Source: Bacillus sp. 123MFChir2
GTDB lineage: Bacteria; Bacillota; Bacilli; Bacillales; Bacillaceae_G
Length of the DNA: 45,748 nucleotides
Reading direction: 5' to 3'
Assembly (NCBI RefSeq): GCF_000383235.1
Contig: NZ_KB910960.1
Coordinates: 1 to 45,748 of the forward strand
Position numbers and translations under genes: made by a program
Shown: positions 7,592 to 16,569 of the stretch, piece by piece
Layout of the letters: each line of letters begins with the position of its first letter
Position numbering within the stretch: the first letter of the stretch is position 1
Notes under the pieces: model-generated
Told to the model about the DNA's origin: nothing
Seen by the model: only the letters and a program-made list of their open reading frames with translations
The model's database searches: none

Positions 7592-9376
7592 TTAAACTGT
7601 ATAACGCTCATCCTCTAATACTTTCGCTGCAATTTCACGCTTCTTCGGAATAACGTTAATTGGTGTGTGACGTGTTAGCTTACGAAGTGCAGATAACATC
7701 ATGCGTAGCATGTCACCATTTTCAACTGCGATAACTGTTTCTTTTGCGTCTGCTTCGATTTGGTTGAACGCTTCTTGGCAGAATACTTCTGTATAAAGAA
7801 CTTTTTGTTTGTTCTTCTCAAGGCCAGTTACTTTGATTGCTTTTTCTGTACGAAGAACAGCTGATTCCATTGCGTATAAGTTATTTACGATATCTGCAAT
7901 GTTCACAAGAACTTCTTGTTCTTTGTCTAAGGCTTTACCGTATTTTTGAGCAGCTAAACCAGCAATCATTAAGCCGATTTTCTTCGCATTTTTTACTAAA
8001 TGTTTTTGAGCTGCTAATGGCTCATCGCCTACTTCTTCTGGCATCATCATCATTAACTCTTCTTGTAATTTTTGTGCTTCTTGTAGAAGTGGTAATTCAC
8101 CTTTCATTGCTTTACGCAAGAATGTTCCTGGTACGATTAAGCGGTTAATTTCATTCGTACCTTCGAAAATACGGTTAATACGAGAGTCGCGGTACATTCT
8201 TTCAATCTCGTACTCTGCCATAAATCCGTAACCACCATGGATTTGGACACCTTCATCTACTACGTAGTCTAGTACTTCAGAGCCGAATACTTTGTTTAAA
8301 GAACACTCAATTGCATATTCAGCGATAGAAGCTGCAACAGCTTTTCCGTCTTTTACTTCTTCTTCAGACAATGTGCTCATACGACTTTCAAATAAACCAA
8401 CTGTACGATATACAGAGCTTTCTGCTGCATAAATTTTCGCTGCCATATTTGCAAGTTTCTCTTGAATTAATGGGAAGCGAGAAATTGGTTGTTTAAATTG
8501 TTGACGTTGATTTGCATATTGCGCTGAAATTTCTAACGCGCGTTTTGAAGAGCCAACTGTACCAACACCTAATTTATAGCGACCGATATTTAAAATGTTA
8601 AAGGCAATAACATGACCTTTACCAATTTCACCAAGTACATTTTCTTTCGGTACTAATGCATCTTCTAAAATTAATGTACGAGTAGAAGAACATTTAATAC
8701 CCATTTTCTTTTCTTCTGGGCCCGTAGATACACCAGGGTATTCTTTTTCTACGATAAATGCTGTGAAATGTTCGCCGTCTACTTTCGCATATACAACGAA
8801 TACATCAGCGAAAGCAGAGTTTGTAATCCATTGTTTTTCACCGTTTAATACGTAGTGTGTGCCTTCCGCATTTAAGCGAGCCGTTGTTTTTGCGCCTAAC
8901 GCATCAGATCCAGAACCTGGCTCTGTTAATGCGTATGCAGCTAACTTTTCGCCTGTTGCTAACGCAGGTAAATATGTTTTCTTTTGCTCTTCGTTCCCGA
9001 ATAATACGATTGGTAACGATCCAATCCCAACGTGAGCACCGTGCGTAATTGCAAAGCCGCCTGCAAGAGAAAACTTCTCTGAGATTAATGCCGAACTAAT
9101 TTTATCAAGACCAATACCGCCGTATTCTTCTGGTACATCCGCACCTAATAAACCAAGCTCTCCGGCTTCTTTTAATAAGCGAACAGAGCGATCAAACTCA
9201 TGTTTCTCTAAATATTCAAGCTCTGGTAATACTTCATTTACGATAAAATCTTCTGTCGTTTTCGCAATTAATTTATGCTCATCGCTATAATCTTCCGGCG
9301 TAAATACTTGCTCGATTGTAATATCATCAATTAAAAAGCTACCGCCTTTTACTGCACTTCCTACTGTTTTTTCCAT
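7592..9376 (-). CDS. fadE: acyl-CoA dehydrogenase
   Basis: FAD enzyme for the first oxidation step of fatty-acid beta-oxidation (acyl-CoA to trans-2-enoyl-CoA). 594 residues, the long form with an extra C-terminal helical domain of about 180 residues, as in B. subtilis FadE. Seen: YALTEPGSGSDA (flavin and substrate binding), WITNSAFAD, and VQIHGGYGFMAEYEIERMYRDSRI...FEGTNEINR near 385-430. Start chosen at ATG 9376 (MEKTVG), since GGAGG lies eight bases before it; the ATG at 9394 lies upstream of that site. Third gene of the fadN-fadA-fadE operon, separated from fadA by a repeat-bearing gap of 360 bp. Confidence 0.96.
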   Translation of the reverse strand: MEKTVGSAVKGGSFLIDDITIEQVFTPEDYSDEHKLIAKTTEDFIVNEVLPELEYLEKHEFDRSVRLLKEAGELGLLGADVPEEYGGIGLDKISSALISEKFSLAGGFAITHGAHVGIGSLPIVLFGNEEQKKTYLPALATGEKLAAYALTEPGSGSDALGAKTTARLNAEGTHYVLNGEKQWITNSAFADVFVVYAKVDGEHFTAFIVEKEYPGVSTGPEEKKMGIKCSSTRTLILEDALVPKENVLGEIGKGHVIAFNILNIGRYKLGVGTVGSSKRALEISAQYANQRQQFKQPISRFPLIQEKLANMAAKIYAAESSVYRTVGLFESRMSTLSEEEVKDGKAVAASIAEYAIECSLNKVFGSEVLDYVVDEGVQIHGGYGFMAEYEIERMYRDSRINRIFEGTNEINRLIVPGTFLRKAMKGELPLLQEAQKLQEELMMMMPEEVGDEPLAAQKHLVKNAKKIGLMIAGLAAQKYGKALDKEQEVLVNIADIVNNLYAMESAVLRTEKAIKVTGLEKNKQKVLYTEVFCQEAFNQIEADAKETVIAVENGDMLRMMLSALRKLTRHTPINVIPKKREIAAKVLEDERYTV

Positions 9377-9479
9377 GAAAAATTCCTCCTTCATATTTTC
9401 ATAGGCTGCTTCTCTTGTTCTAAGAAAAGCTAGCCTTCTTTTTTCCTACCCTCTTGTTTCATCTGCTTTTTATCTATTA

Positions 9480-9590
9480 AATCTGTTTTGTTTATTCACC
9501 GTATAATGTGAAACAAAAGATGACCGCACCTTGCTTTCTCCCTTTGTTTTAAAACTCTTGCACGTGACAGAAAAGGGCCCTAACCGCTCC
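9480..9590 (+). repeat. partial bcr1-like repeat fused to a second repeat
   Basis: TGCTTTCTCCCTTTGTTTTA, then GCACGTGACAGAAAAGGGCC and CTAACCGCTCCT match the middle of the bcr1-like family. The 3' third is missing: the sequence passes directly into the GCTCGCTCAGAA-type repeat at about 9580. Confidence 0.6.
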
Positions 9591-9736
9591 TGTTCTGAGC
9601 GAGCCGGCTCCGCTTTTATAATATCCAGTTCCAGCGGCTAGAACAGTCGGTGGCTTCGCGTCTTCCGCCGAGGCAAAAAGCGCCTCTATGTCAGAAGCTC
9701 CATCCCCCTCTTGTTCTGAGCGAGCCGCTTCCACTT
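9575..9736 (-). repeat. GGAAGCGGCTCGCTCAGAA-family interspersed repeat, copy 1
   Basis: On the minus strand it starts right after the fadA stop: AAAGTGGAAGCGGCTCGC, then GGGGGATGGAGCTTCTGAC and GAAGACGCGAAGCCACCGA, and ends with a second GGAGCCGGCTCGCTCAGAA. The same blocks recur at 45649-45748. A 61-codon open frame inside it is a by-product of the repeat and not a gene. Confidence 0.75.
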
Positions 9737-10912
9737 TTAAAGTAATTCAAACACTCCAGCAGCACCCATTCCTCCGCCGATACACATTGTTACAATACCG
9801 AATTGCTCATTGCGGCGTTTCATCTCATGAATAAGAGATAATGTTAATTTCGATCCTGTACAGCCAAGTGGATGTCCAAGGGCAATCGCTCCGCCGTTTA
9901 CGTTTACTTTTTCTTCATCTAGTCCAAGTTCACGAATAACTTGGATGGATTGCGATGCAAATGCCTCATTTAGTTCAAATAAGCCAATATCAGATAACTC
10001 TAAGCCCGCTAATTTTAATGCTTTTGGAATCGCTGCAATTGGACCAATTCCCATTACTTCTGGCGGTACACCAGCTACTGCGAAGGAGCGGAATTTCGCC
10101 AGCGGCTGTAATCCGTCGCTTACTGCTTTTTCACGATCCATCAGTAGTACTGCTGCTGCGCCGTCACTCATTTGTGATGAGTTACCAGCAGTTACAGTTC
10201 CGCGCACATTAAATGCTGGGCGCAGTTTCCCAAGTACATCTAACGTCGTATCTGCTCTTACGCCTTCATCTTGTGAGAACAAAATAGTCTCTTCTTGCAA
10301 CTTGTTATTTGCTCCAACAGTGCGAAGCGTTACATCAACAGACACAGTTTCATCTGCAAACTTTCCTTCTGCTAATGCTTTTGCTGCACGCTGATGGCTT
10401 CTTACCGCAAATGCATCTTGCTCTTCGCGGGAAATACCATACTTTACAGCAACTTGTTCTGCAGTATGTCCCATGCCCATATAATATTCCGGAGCCGCTT
10501 CAACTAGGCGGCTATTCGGACGAACAACGTGCCCCATCATTGGCACTAAACTCATTGATTCAGCGCCGCCTGATAATACCGCCTCTGAATGACCAAGCAT
10601 AATACGCTCTGCACCGTAAGCGATACTTTGCAGACCTGAAGAACAGTAGCGGTTAATCGTAATAGCTGGAACGTCATAAGAAAGTCCTGCTAGCCCGCCA
10701 ATATTACGTGCCATATTTAAACCTTGCTCTGCTTCTGGCATCGCACAGCCAAAAATTAAATCGTCAATTGGACCGTCATAGTTATTTGCACGTTTTAGCG
10801 TTTCTTTTACAACTAATGCTCCTAAGTCATCAGGACGCACTGTATTTAATGATCCTCTCTTCGCTTTCCCGATAGGCGTTCTTGCCCCTGCAACAATAAC
10901 AGCTTCTCTCAT
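9737..10912 (-). CDS. fadA: acetyl-CoA acyltransferase (3-ketoacyl-CoA thiolase)
   Basis: Catalyses thiolytic cleavage of 3-ketoacyl-CoA, the last step of beta-oxidation. 391 residues, the normal thiolase length. C90 in RYCSSGLQS is the nucleophile; H347 in GHPLGCTG and C377 in CIGGGMG are the other active-site residues; NEAFA is also present. The start is ATG 10912 with GGAGG ten bases upstream; a TTG at 10918 is too close to that site. It begins 15 bp after fadN, so it is co-transcribed. Confidence 0.96.
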   Translation of the reverse strand: MREAVIVAGARTPIGKAKRGSLNTVRPDDLGALVVKETLKRANNYDGPIDDLIFGCAMPEAEQGLNMARNIGGLAGLSYDVPAITINRYCSSGLQSIAYGAERIMLGHSEAVLSGGAESMSLVPMMGHVVRPNSRLVEAAPEYYMGMGHTAEQVAVKYGISREEQDAFAVRSHQRAAKALAEGKFADETVSVDVTLRTVGANNKLQEETILFSQDEGVRADTTLDVLGKLRPAFNVRGTVTAGNSSQMSDGAAAVLLMDREKAVSDGLQPLAKFRSFAVAGVPPEVMGIGPIAAIPKALKLAGLELSDIGLFELNEAFASQSIQVIRELGLDEEKVNVNGGAIALGHPLGCTGSKLTLSLIHEMKRRNEQFGIVTMCIGGGMGAAGVFELL

Positions 10913-10927
10913 GAACAATCTTCCTCC

Positions 10928-13309
10928 TTAGTTACGTAATGGTTTTCCTTTTACAAGCATGTGCTGCATTCTTGCTTGTGATTTCATTTCGCTCACTAAA
11001 CTAATAAACGCCTCGCGTTCAATATCTAATAAATATTGCTCATCCACTTCTGTTCCGTATGGGACTTTTCCGCCAGCAATGACATATGCGAGTTTTTTCG
11101 CAATGTGCAGATCATACTCGGAAATATAGCCAGATAAATGCATTGCTTCTGCTCCAAGCGCAAGCGTTGCATATCCTGTTTCCCCAACAACTGGAATCTT
11201 TTTACGAATTGGTGCTTTATAGCCTGCTTCATATAAAGTAAGTGCTTTTTGTTTTGCATCGTATAGTAAGTGATCACCATTGACACTAATGCCATCTTTA
11301 TCACCTAAGAAGTTATGAGAGACTGCTTCTTGCGCAGATGTTGAAACTTTCGCCATCGCTACTGATTCAAACACTTTGTTTGCAACTTTTTGCAGATCAA
11401 ACTCAACACCATTTGCCATTTTGTTCAGGTGTTTAATGTATAGCTCTTTGTTACCGCCTCCGCCAGGGATTAAACCAACACCAACTTCTACTAATCCCAT
11501 ATACGTTTCACTAGAAGCTTGAATGCTAGCTGCCGGTAAGCAAACTTCTGTACCGCCGCCAAGTGTCATACCGTAAGGCGCTGCCACAACTGGCTTTGAG
11601 CAGTACTTAATTTTCATCATTGCATCTTGGAAGCTTTTCACAACCCACTCAATTTCAAAGTAGTTGTCATCTTGTGCTTCCATTAAAATCATCGCAAGGT
11701 TTGCACCTACGCAGAAGTTTTTCGATTGGTTCCCGATTACAAGCCCTTTATAATTCTTTTCTACCTCATCAACAGCGTAGTTAATCATTTGCGTAATATC
11801 CATGCCAATTGCATTGCTCTTAGAATGGAACTCTAAGCAAAGAACGCCGTCCCCTAAGTCAATTAAGCTTGCACCGCTATTTTTCTTTAATACGCCATTT
11901 TTCTCTTTCAATTGTTTTAGAGAAATTGCTTTTTTATTACGAACGATTTGTTTGTATTCACCGTTATCATAGTAGTAGCTTTCGCCATTATCATGTTTAT
12001 AGAATGATGTAACACCGTTCTCAATCATTTCTTTTACCCAATTTGGAACAACTCCGCCGTTCTCTTCCATCTTCTGAACGGACTTCTCAACGCCGATTGC
12101 ATCCCAAATTTCAAACGGACCTTGCTCCCAGCCGAAGCCCCACTTCATCGCATTATCAATCGCAACAATATCATCAGCAATTTTTTTCGTAAGCTTTGCT
12201 GCATATAAAAGAGTTGGTGTAATAATGTTCCATAGCAATTCACCAGCGCGGTCTTTTGTATATACAAGCGCTTTCAATTTATTTGCTAATCCTTTTTCTT
12301 GTTTACTTATTTCAACAGAAGCTGCTTTTAATTTTCTGCGCGCTTCGTATTCCATCGTTTCAGGATTTAACTCTAAAATCTCTTTTCCTTGTTTTAAGAA
12401 GAAGCCTTGACCTGTTTTACTTCCAAGCCATTTTCTTTCTAACATGTCATGCATGAAAGCTGGCACTTTAAAGACTTCGCGCTCTTCTTCTTGTACATTT
12501 TCATATACGTTATTTGCAACGTGAACGAATGTATCTAATCCGACAACATCTAATGTGCGGAACGTTGCGCTTTTTGGACGGCCAATTAATGGACCTGTTA
12601 CAGAATCTACTTCTCCAACGCTGTAGCCGCGTTTTACCATTTCTTGCAGCGTCACAAGCAGTCCGTACGTACCAATGCGGTTTCCAATAAAGTTTGGTGT
12701 GTCTTTTGCAACAACAACACCTTTACCAAGTACATCTTCGCCAAATAATTTCATGAAGTCTAACACATGTGGATCTGTATCTTTTGTTGGTATAATCTCA
12801 AGAAGTTTTAAATATCGTGGTGGATTAAAAAAGTGCGTTCCTAGGAAATGTTTTTTGAAGTCATCTGAACGCCCTTCAATCATCTTTTCAACGGAAATAC
12901 CCGATGTATTTGAGCTAACAATAGAGCCTGGTTTACGAACAGCTTCTATCTTTTCAAATACTTTCTTTTTAATATCTAAATTTTCAACAACTACTTCAAT
13001 AATCCAATCAACATCAGCAAGGCGTTCCATATCATCTTCCATATTGCCCGCCTCAATTAATGCTAAGTTTCCTTTTACAGTAAGAGGAGCGGGTTTTTGC
13101 TTTAACAACTTTTGCAGTGCTCCGTTACTGAAACGATTTCGTACACTTTTATGTTCTAATGTAAGTCCCTTCGCTTCTTCCTCTTTCGTAAGCGATGGTG
13201 GTACAATATCAAGCAATAATGTCGGTATACCGATGTTAGCTAAATGTGCAGCAATTCCAGAACCCATTACACCAGAACCAAGAACTGCAGCCTTTTTAAT
13301 TTGGAACAT
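10928..13309 (-). CDS. fadN: 3-hydroxyacyl-CoA dehydrogenase / enoyl-CoA hydratase
   Basis: Bifunctional beta-oxidation enzyme of 793 residues. The NAD-binding domain is N-terminal (VLGSGVMGSGIAAHLA near 9-24; SNTSGIS and HFFNPP further on), followed by the dehydrogenase helical domain to about residue 450. A crotonase (enoyl-CoA hydratase) domain is C-terminal, with GMTLGGGTEVCL and GLIPGGGG as oxyanion-hole and active-site segments. The domain order is opposite to E. coli FadB and typical of Bacillus FadN. Start ATG 13309 (MFQIKK) behind GGGGGAG. First gene of the operon, with a FadR box in the leader. Confidence 0.96.
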   Translation of the reverse strand: MFQIKKAAVLGSGVMGSGIAAHLANIGIPTLLLDIVPPSLTKEEEAKGLTLEHKSVRNRFSNGALQKLLKQKPAPLTVKGNLALIEAGNMEDDMERLADVDWIIEVVVENLDIKKKVFEKIEAVRKPGSIVSSNTSGISVEKMIEGRSDDFKKHFLGTHFFNPPRYLKLLEIIPTKDTDPHVLDFMKLFGEDVLGKGVVVAKDTPNFIGNRIGTYGLLVTLQEMVKRGYSVGEVDSVTGPLIGRPKSATFRTLDVVGLDTFVHVANNVYENVQEEEREVFKVPAFMHDMLERKWLGSKTGQGFFLKQGKEILELNPETMEYEARRKLKAASVEISKQEKGLANKLKALVYTKDRAGELLWNIITPTLLYAAKLTKKIADDIVAIDNAMKWGFGWEQGPFEIWDAIGVEKSVQKMEENGGVVPNWVKEMIENGVTSFYKHDNGESYYYDNGEYKQIVRNKKAISLKQLKEKNGVLKKNSGASLIDLGDGVLCLEFHSKSNAIGMDITQMINYAVDEVEKNYKGLVIGNQSKNFCVGANLAMILMEAQDDNYFEIEWVVKSFQDAMMKIKYCSKPVVAAPYGMTLGGGTEVCLPAASIQASSETYMGLVEVGVGLIPGGGGNKELYIKHLNKMANGVEFDLQKVANKVFESVAMAKVSTSAQEAVSHNFLGDKDGISVNGDHLLYDAKQKALTLYEAGYKAPIRKKIPVVGETGYATLALGAEAMHLSGYISEYDLHIAKKLAYVIAGGKVPYGTEVDEQYLLDIEREAFISLVSEMKSQARMQHMLVKGKPLRN

Positions 13310-13329
13310 CCAATTCTCCCCCTTATTCT

Positions 13330-13347
13330 TGAATGAATGCTCATTCA
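13330..13347. promoter_or_regulatory. FadR operator of the fad operon
   Basis: TGAATGAATGCTCATTCA matches the Bacillus FadR consensus (TGAATGANTANTCATTCA) in both arms. It lies 20 bp upstream of the fadN start. FadR is released by long-chain acyl-CoA, so this operon should be induced by fatty acids. Confidence 0.9.
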
Positions 13348-13392
13348 ATTTTTCGACAAACGTCGCAATCAATGAGTGAGCCTCTACTAATA

Positions 13393-13421
13393 AATATATG
13401 CTAACATCGAAATTTTCGCAA
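13393..13421 (-). promoter_or_regulatory. candidate SigA promoter of fadN
   Basis: On the minus strand: -35 TTGCGA (13416-13421), 17-bp spacer, -10 TATATT (13393-13398). The start point would be near 13386, which puts the FadR box about 40-55 bp downstream as a roadblock site. Another promoter closer to the box is possible. Confidence 0.5.
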
Positions 13422-13529
13422 TATATTTAAAAATAAAATTTTCTGAACTTATTTCTTTTTTCATATTTTGGACATGATATGTAGTGAACTTCCTTTCTTA
13501 AAACACTTGTTCAAACGGAGGCATAACTT

Positions 13530-13676
13530 ATGGCTAAAATGAAGAGAAATCCATCAAAAGCAGGTATTAGCTCAACAAGCGTAACAGGAAATGCCGGCCC
13601 AGTTGATCGCGGCATCGAAAAAGGACGCCAAGGAAATAATCAGCAATATAAGAAACAAAACATGGGTGAAAAATAA
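13530..13676 (+). CDS. yuzL: YuzL-family small protein
   Basis: 48-residue very polar, basic, probably unstructured protein beginning MAKMKRNPSKAGISSTSV and ending KKQNMGEK. Composition and position, next to fadN and close to proline dehydrogenase, match YuzL of B. subtilis as I recall it. Its function is unknown. Start ATG 13530 behind ACGGAGG. It is divergent from the fad operon. Confidence 0.82.
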   Translation: MAKMKRNPSKAGISSTSVTGNAGPVDRGIEKGRQGNNQQYKKQNMGEK

Positions 13677-13759
13677 TAGTACAAATATAGACAGCGAACA
13701 TGGCATAATGAAAAATGGGCTATATCGCTGTCTATTTCATACATAAAAGAGGGTACATA

Positions 13760-14596
13760 ATGAAACGAACCATTACACTACTTGTTATTTCAGCTACTTT
13801 ATTTATTGCAATGATTTTTTCTTTATATTCGCATAGACAAATAGTTAAGGCCGACCAGCCTGATATATCTGGAAGATATGGCGTGACGATTGATGCGAAA
13901 ACAGGAGATATTTTATACGGAAAACGTGAACATGAACGTTCCTATCCGGCAAGTGTAACGAAAATGATGACCACACTTCTTTTGCTGGAAAATGTAAAAG
14001 AAGATGAAGAAATTACGGTGACAGAACATGCGGTAAAAACAGAAAGCCAAAGCAAAAAAATTACATTACATGCTGGTGAAAAATTAAAGCGCGATGAAGC
14101 ATTAAAACTCATGCTTGTCATTAGCGCCGATCCAATTGCCGAATCAATCGCAGAGCATATCGCCGGTTCCAAAGAAAAGTTTACAAAAATGATGAATGAA
14201 CGTGCAAAACAACTCGGAGCAACACATACAACATTTAAAAACGCTAGCGGAGCTGATGCACTTGGAAATAAACTTTCACCATATGATCTAGCACTTATTA
14301 CAAAAGAAGCATTAAAATACCCAATAGTGTTGCAAGATATGAATACCATTCATACAACGGTGCACACATCTATGCAAACGAAAAAGGTTGCAAACTATGG
14401 ACGGGAAGAATTGTACGCTGATCCACATGCAATTGGAAGTAAGAGTGGCCTTTCAGCATTAGCAGAATACACAGTCGTTACAATAGATGAAAAAGACGGG
14501 AAAAGAGTGATTAACGTTGTCCTCTCTACTGGCCGCAAAACAGTGTATCCCGATACCAAAAAGATGGCAGAATATGCTTTTGAACAATTAAAATAA
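13760..14596 (+). CDS. D-alanyl-D-alanine carboxypeptidase-family protein (PBP5/DacF-like)
   Basis: 278-residue exported serine peptidase of the S11 family. N-terminal hydrophobic segment 5-22 (signal peptide or anchor, Lys-Ala-Asp near 30). The catalytic SxxK is SVTK at 65-68. The SxN triad is SAD at 122-124, an Asn to Asp change, and KTG is KSG at 228-230. There is no extended C-terminal domain, unlike the usual approximately 390-residue enzymes. The Asp may lower or alter peptidoglycan carboxypeptidase activity. Start ATG 13760 behind AGAGGG; an ATG at 13715 has no ribosome binding site. Confidence 0.88.
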   Translation: MKRTITLLVISATLFIAMIFSLYSHRQIVKADQPDISGRYGVTIDAKTGDILYGKREHERSYPASVTKMMTTLLLLENVKEDEEITVTEHAVKTESQSKKITLHAGEKLKRDEALKLMLVISADPIAESIAEHIAGSKEKFTKMMNERAKQLGATHTTFKNASGADALGNKLSPYDLALITKEALKYPIVLQDMNTIHTTVHTSMQTKKVANYGREELYADPHAIGSKSGLSALAEYTVVTIDEKDGKRVINVVLSTGRKTVYPDTKKMAEYAFEQLK

Positions 14597-14630
14597 CCAA
14601 GGAAGTTTATACTTCCTTGGTTATTTTTTA
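14592..14630. terminator. bidirectional terminator between carboxypeptidase and proline dehydrogenase
   Basis: AATAACCAAGGAAG (14592-14605) and CTTCCTTGGTTATT (14612-14625), a perfect 14-bp stem that includes both convergent stop codons. Confidence 0.93.
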
Positions 14631-15538
14631 ACCATTCCTTTTAATACGAACGCTACGTTAGCTGGACGTTCTGCTAAGCGGCGCATGAAATAACCGTACC
14701 AGTCGTTTCCATATGGTACATACACGCGCATTTTATATCCTTCTTTCACAAGCTCAAGTTGACGCTCTGTGCGAATACCGTATAACATTTGAAATTCAAA
14801 CTGATCACGCGAAATGTTGTATTCTTCAGCAAGTTTTTTTGTATATTCAATAATTGCATCATCATGTGAAGCGACTGCTGTATAATTGCCATTTAATAAG
14901 TGCGTTTTAATAATCTTTTTATAATTTTCATCTACATCTTTCTTTTCTGGGAATGCAACTTCCTCGGGCTCTTTATATGCCCCTTTTACAAGACGTAAAT
15001 TTGGTGTATACGCATTCAAATCATCTATATCTTTCTCTGTACGATATAAATACGCTTGAATTACTGTACCAACATTGTCATATTCTTCTTTTAACTTCTT
15101 GAAGATATCAATTGTTTTCCCACAACGTGAATAGTCTTCCATATCAATTGTTACAAACACACCGTTTTCTTTCGCTGCTTCTAAAATACGGCGCATATTA
15201 TTCATAACTAAATTTTGTGAAATATCCAGACCCATAGATGTCATTTTTAATGAAAGCTGAGAATCTAGCTTTTCACGACCGATTGCACGAATTGCTTCAA
15301 TCGATTCATCTGCCATCTCATTTGCCTCTGCTTCATTATCAACAAATTCCCCCAAATAGTCGATCGTAACACAAAGGTTTTGTCTGTTTAAATCTTTAAT
15401 AGCCGCTACTGCTAAGTCGATTGTTTCTCCCGCAACAAAGCGCCCCGCTCCAAAGCGTAAGCCGTACTTTTTCGCTAGTTTTGTTAGCGCTTTATTTTTT
15501 GATAAAAACAGGAAAGAATTACGCATTAATTGTTCCAT
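14621..15538 (-). CDS. proline dehydrogenase
   Basis: FAD-linked oxidation of proline to pyrroline-5-carboxylate. 305 residues, the single-domain Gram-positive PRODH (YusM/FadM type). Seen: FVTIDMEDYSRCGKT, IQAYLYRT, LRLVKGAYKEPEEVAF, YTAVASHDD and the C-terminal VYVPYGNDWYGYFMRRLAERPAN that binds the substrate carboxylate. Start chosen at ATG 15538 (MEQLMRN) behind AGGGGTG; the GTG at 15547 is inside that site. It is monocistronic. Neighbourhood with fadN is conserved in Bacillus. Confidence 0.95.
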   Translation of the reverse strand: MEQLMRNSFLFLSKNKALTKLAKKYGLRFGAGRFVAGETIDLAVAAIKDLNRQNLCVTIDYLGEFVDNEAEANEMADESIEAIRAIGREKLDSQLSLKMTSMGLDISQNLVMNNMRRILEAAKENGVFVTIDMEDYSRCGKTIDIFKKLKEEYDNVGTVIQAYLYRTEKDIDDLNAYTPNLRLVKGAYKEPEEVAFPEKKDVDENYKKIIKTHLLNGNYTAVASHDDAIIEYTKKLAEEYNISRDQFEFQMLYGIRTERQLELVKEGYKMRVYVPYGNDWYGYFMRRLAERPANVAFVLKGMVKK

Positions 15539-15547
15539 GTCTTTCAC

Positions 15548-16075
15548 CCCTATGACTGTACTTTGTCTGTTTTTTGCCCCTCCTCTAAATTATATCACTG
15601 TTTAAAATTATTTGATACAAATAATTATTTAGATAATTAACACAATAATAGGGGAATGTTTACAACTCCAAATTTTAAAAGGAGAAATCATATAAAAAAA
15701 TTTTCGACATCTAGAAATATTAAGAGATGAATAGCCTATTACATCTCTCAGCAGTAAATTCGACAAATGGTTTTCATATCCCATCCTATAGTCAAAACGA
15801 AGATACCCATTTGATTCCATACGACAAATGAACATTATATAAAAATAATTCGTAACTACTCAGTCGCTCTCTCCTCTCTAAAAAGAAAAGTGGTTTTCTG
15901 TTGCTTTTCAACTTATACATATTCATTTCGATTTACTAACAAACAAATCTCTGCTATAGAGGATACAACTGGCTCGCTCGGGGCAAAAAAAGGAACTGAC
16001 CGCTACTATGCACGGCCAGTCCCTCTCGACCTCCCCTAAAAAGAAAAGCGTTCTTATGCTTGTTTTCTTTCCTTC
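15548..16075. other. intergenic region with repeat fragments
   Basis: No credible gene. 15548-15860 is AT-rich and I recognise nothing in it; AAAAGGAGAA at about 15677 resembles a ribosome binding site but no start codon follows. From about 15862 on it is bcr1-like repeat material. Confidence 0.5.
15862..16066 (+). repeat. bcr1-like repeat: one 3' fragment plus one nearly complete copy
   Basis: A 3' fragment (TCTCTCCTCTCTAAAAAGAA, then TTTTCAACTTATACAT) lies at 15862-15930. A longer copy follows at about 15950-16066 with GGAACTGACCGCTACTATGC, CGGCCAG and CCCTAAAAAGAAAAGCG. Confidence 0.6.
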
Positions 16076-16321
16076 TTACTTCTTTTGTCTATGCTCGTCA
16101 TTCAGCTTCTTAATTTCTGCAATTAACTGGATCATCTCTTCTTTCGCATCTGGATACGTTTCATTCCAATGCTTGACAAGAGCTGGCATCGTTTTAGCGA
16201 CATACGAATATAACGCCCATTTCTCAACCTTTTGCTTATATTCCTCATTGCTCTCTCCTAATAAGAGCTCTGTATACTTCTCTAACAAACCATCAAACTG
16301 TTCTTGAAATTTTTCGCTCAT
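16076..16321 (-). CDS. YusU/DUF2573-family protein
   Basis: 81 residues, acidic and all-helical: FDGLLEKYTELLLGESNEEY, VEKWALYSYVAKTMPALVKHW, then KEEMIQLIAEIKKLNDEHRQKK. It fits the small Bacillus DUF2573 family (YusU in B. subtilis), whose role is unknown. The yus-region neighbours (fadN, proline dehydrogenase) support the assignment. Start ATG 16321 behind GGGGAG. Confidence 0.75.
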   Translation of the reverse strand: MSEKFQEQFDGLLEKYTELLLGESNEEYKQKVEKWALYSYVAKTMPALVKHWNETYPDAKEEMIQLIAEIKKLNDEHRQKK

Positions 16322-16384
16322 TCCGTTGATCTCCCCTTCACACTTCTTTTATGTTTAATATTAAAGAAATTACAAGATAGAAAC

Positions 16385-16545
16385 AAATTTCCTATGCTAC
16401 TTGTTTCCTCCCTTTATTTTCACATCGCCCGTGGCAGAAAAAAGGCACTAACCGCTCCAAGCATGACCAGACACTCTCGCCCATCTAAAAAAATCGGGTT
16501 TTATGTTGGTTTTCAAGTTACATTTATATATGAAAGGAAGCAGAC
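16385..16545 (+). repeat. bcr1-like repeat
   Basis: Includes CTCCCTTTATTTTCACATCG, CCGTGGCAGAAAAAAGGCAC, TAACCGCTCC and the 3' end CGGGTTTTATGTTGGTTTTC. The first 20-30 bases are degenerate. Confidence 0.65.
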
Positions 16546-16569
16546 TACTATAGCTGCTTCCCTTACACC

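Noticed and set aside
9549-9734. 61-codon open frame after fadA
   Set aside because: It is entirely inside the GGAAGCGGCTCGCTCAGAA-family repeat, and similar open frames would arise in any copy. No SD.
12675-13379. 234-codon plus-strand frame opposite fadN
   Set aside because: Antisense shadow of a well-supported enzyme, with Ser/Phe/Thr-rich composition typical of complementary-frame artefacts.
15629-15835. 68-codon minus-strand frame upstream of the DUF2573 gene
   Set aside because: No ribosome binding site, AT-driven composition, no recognisable motif.
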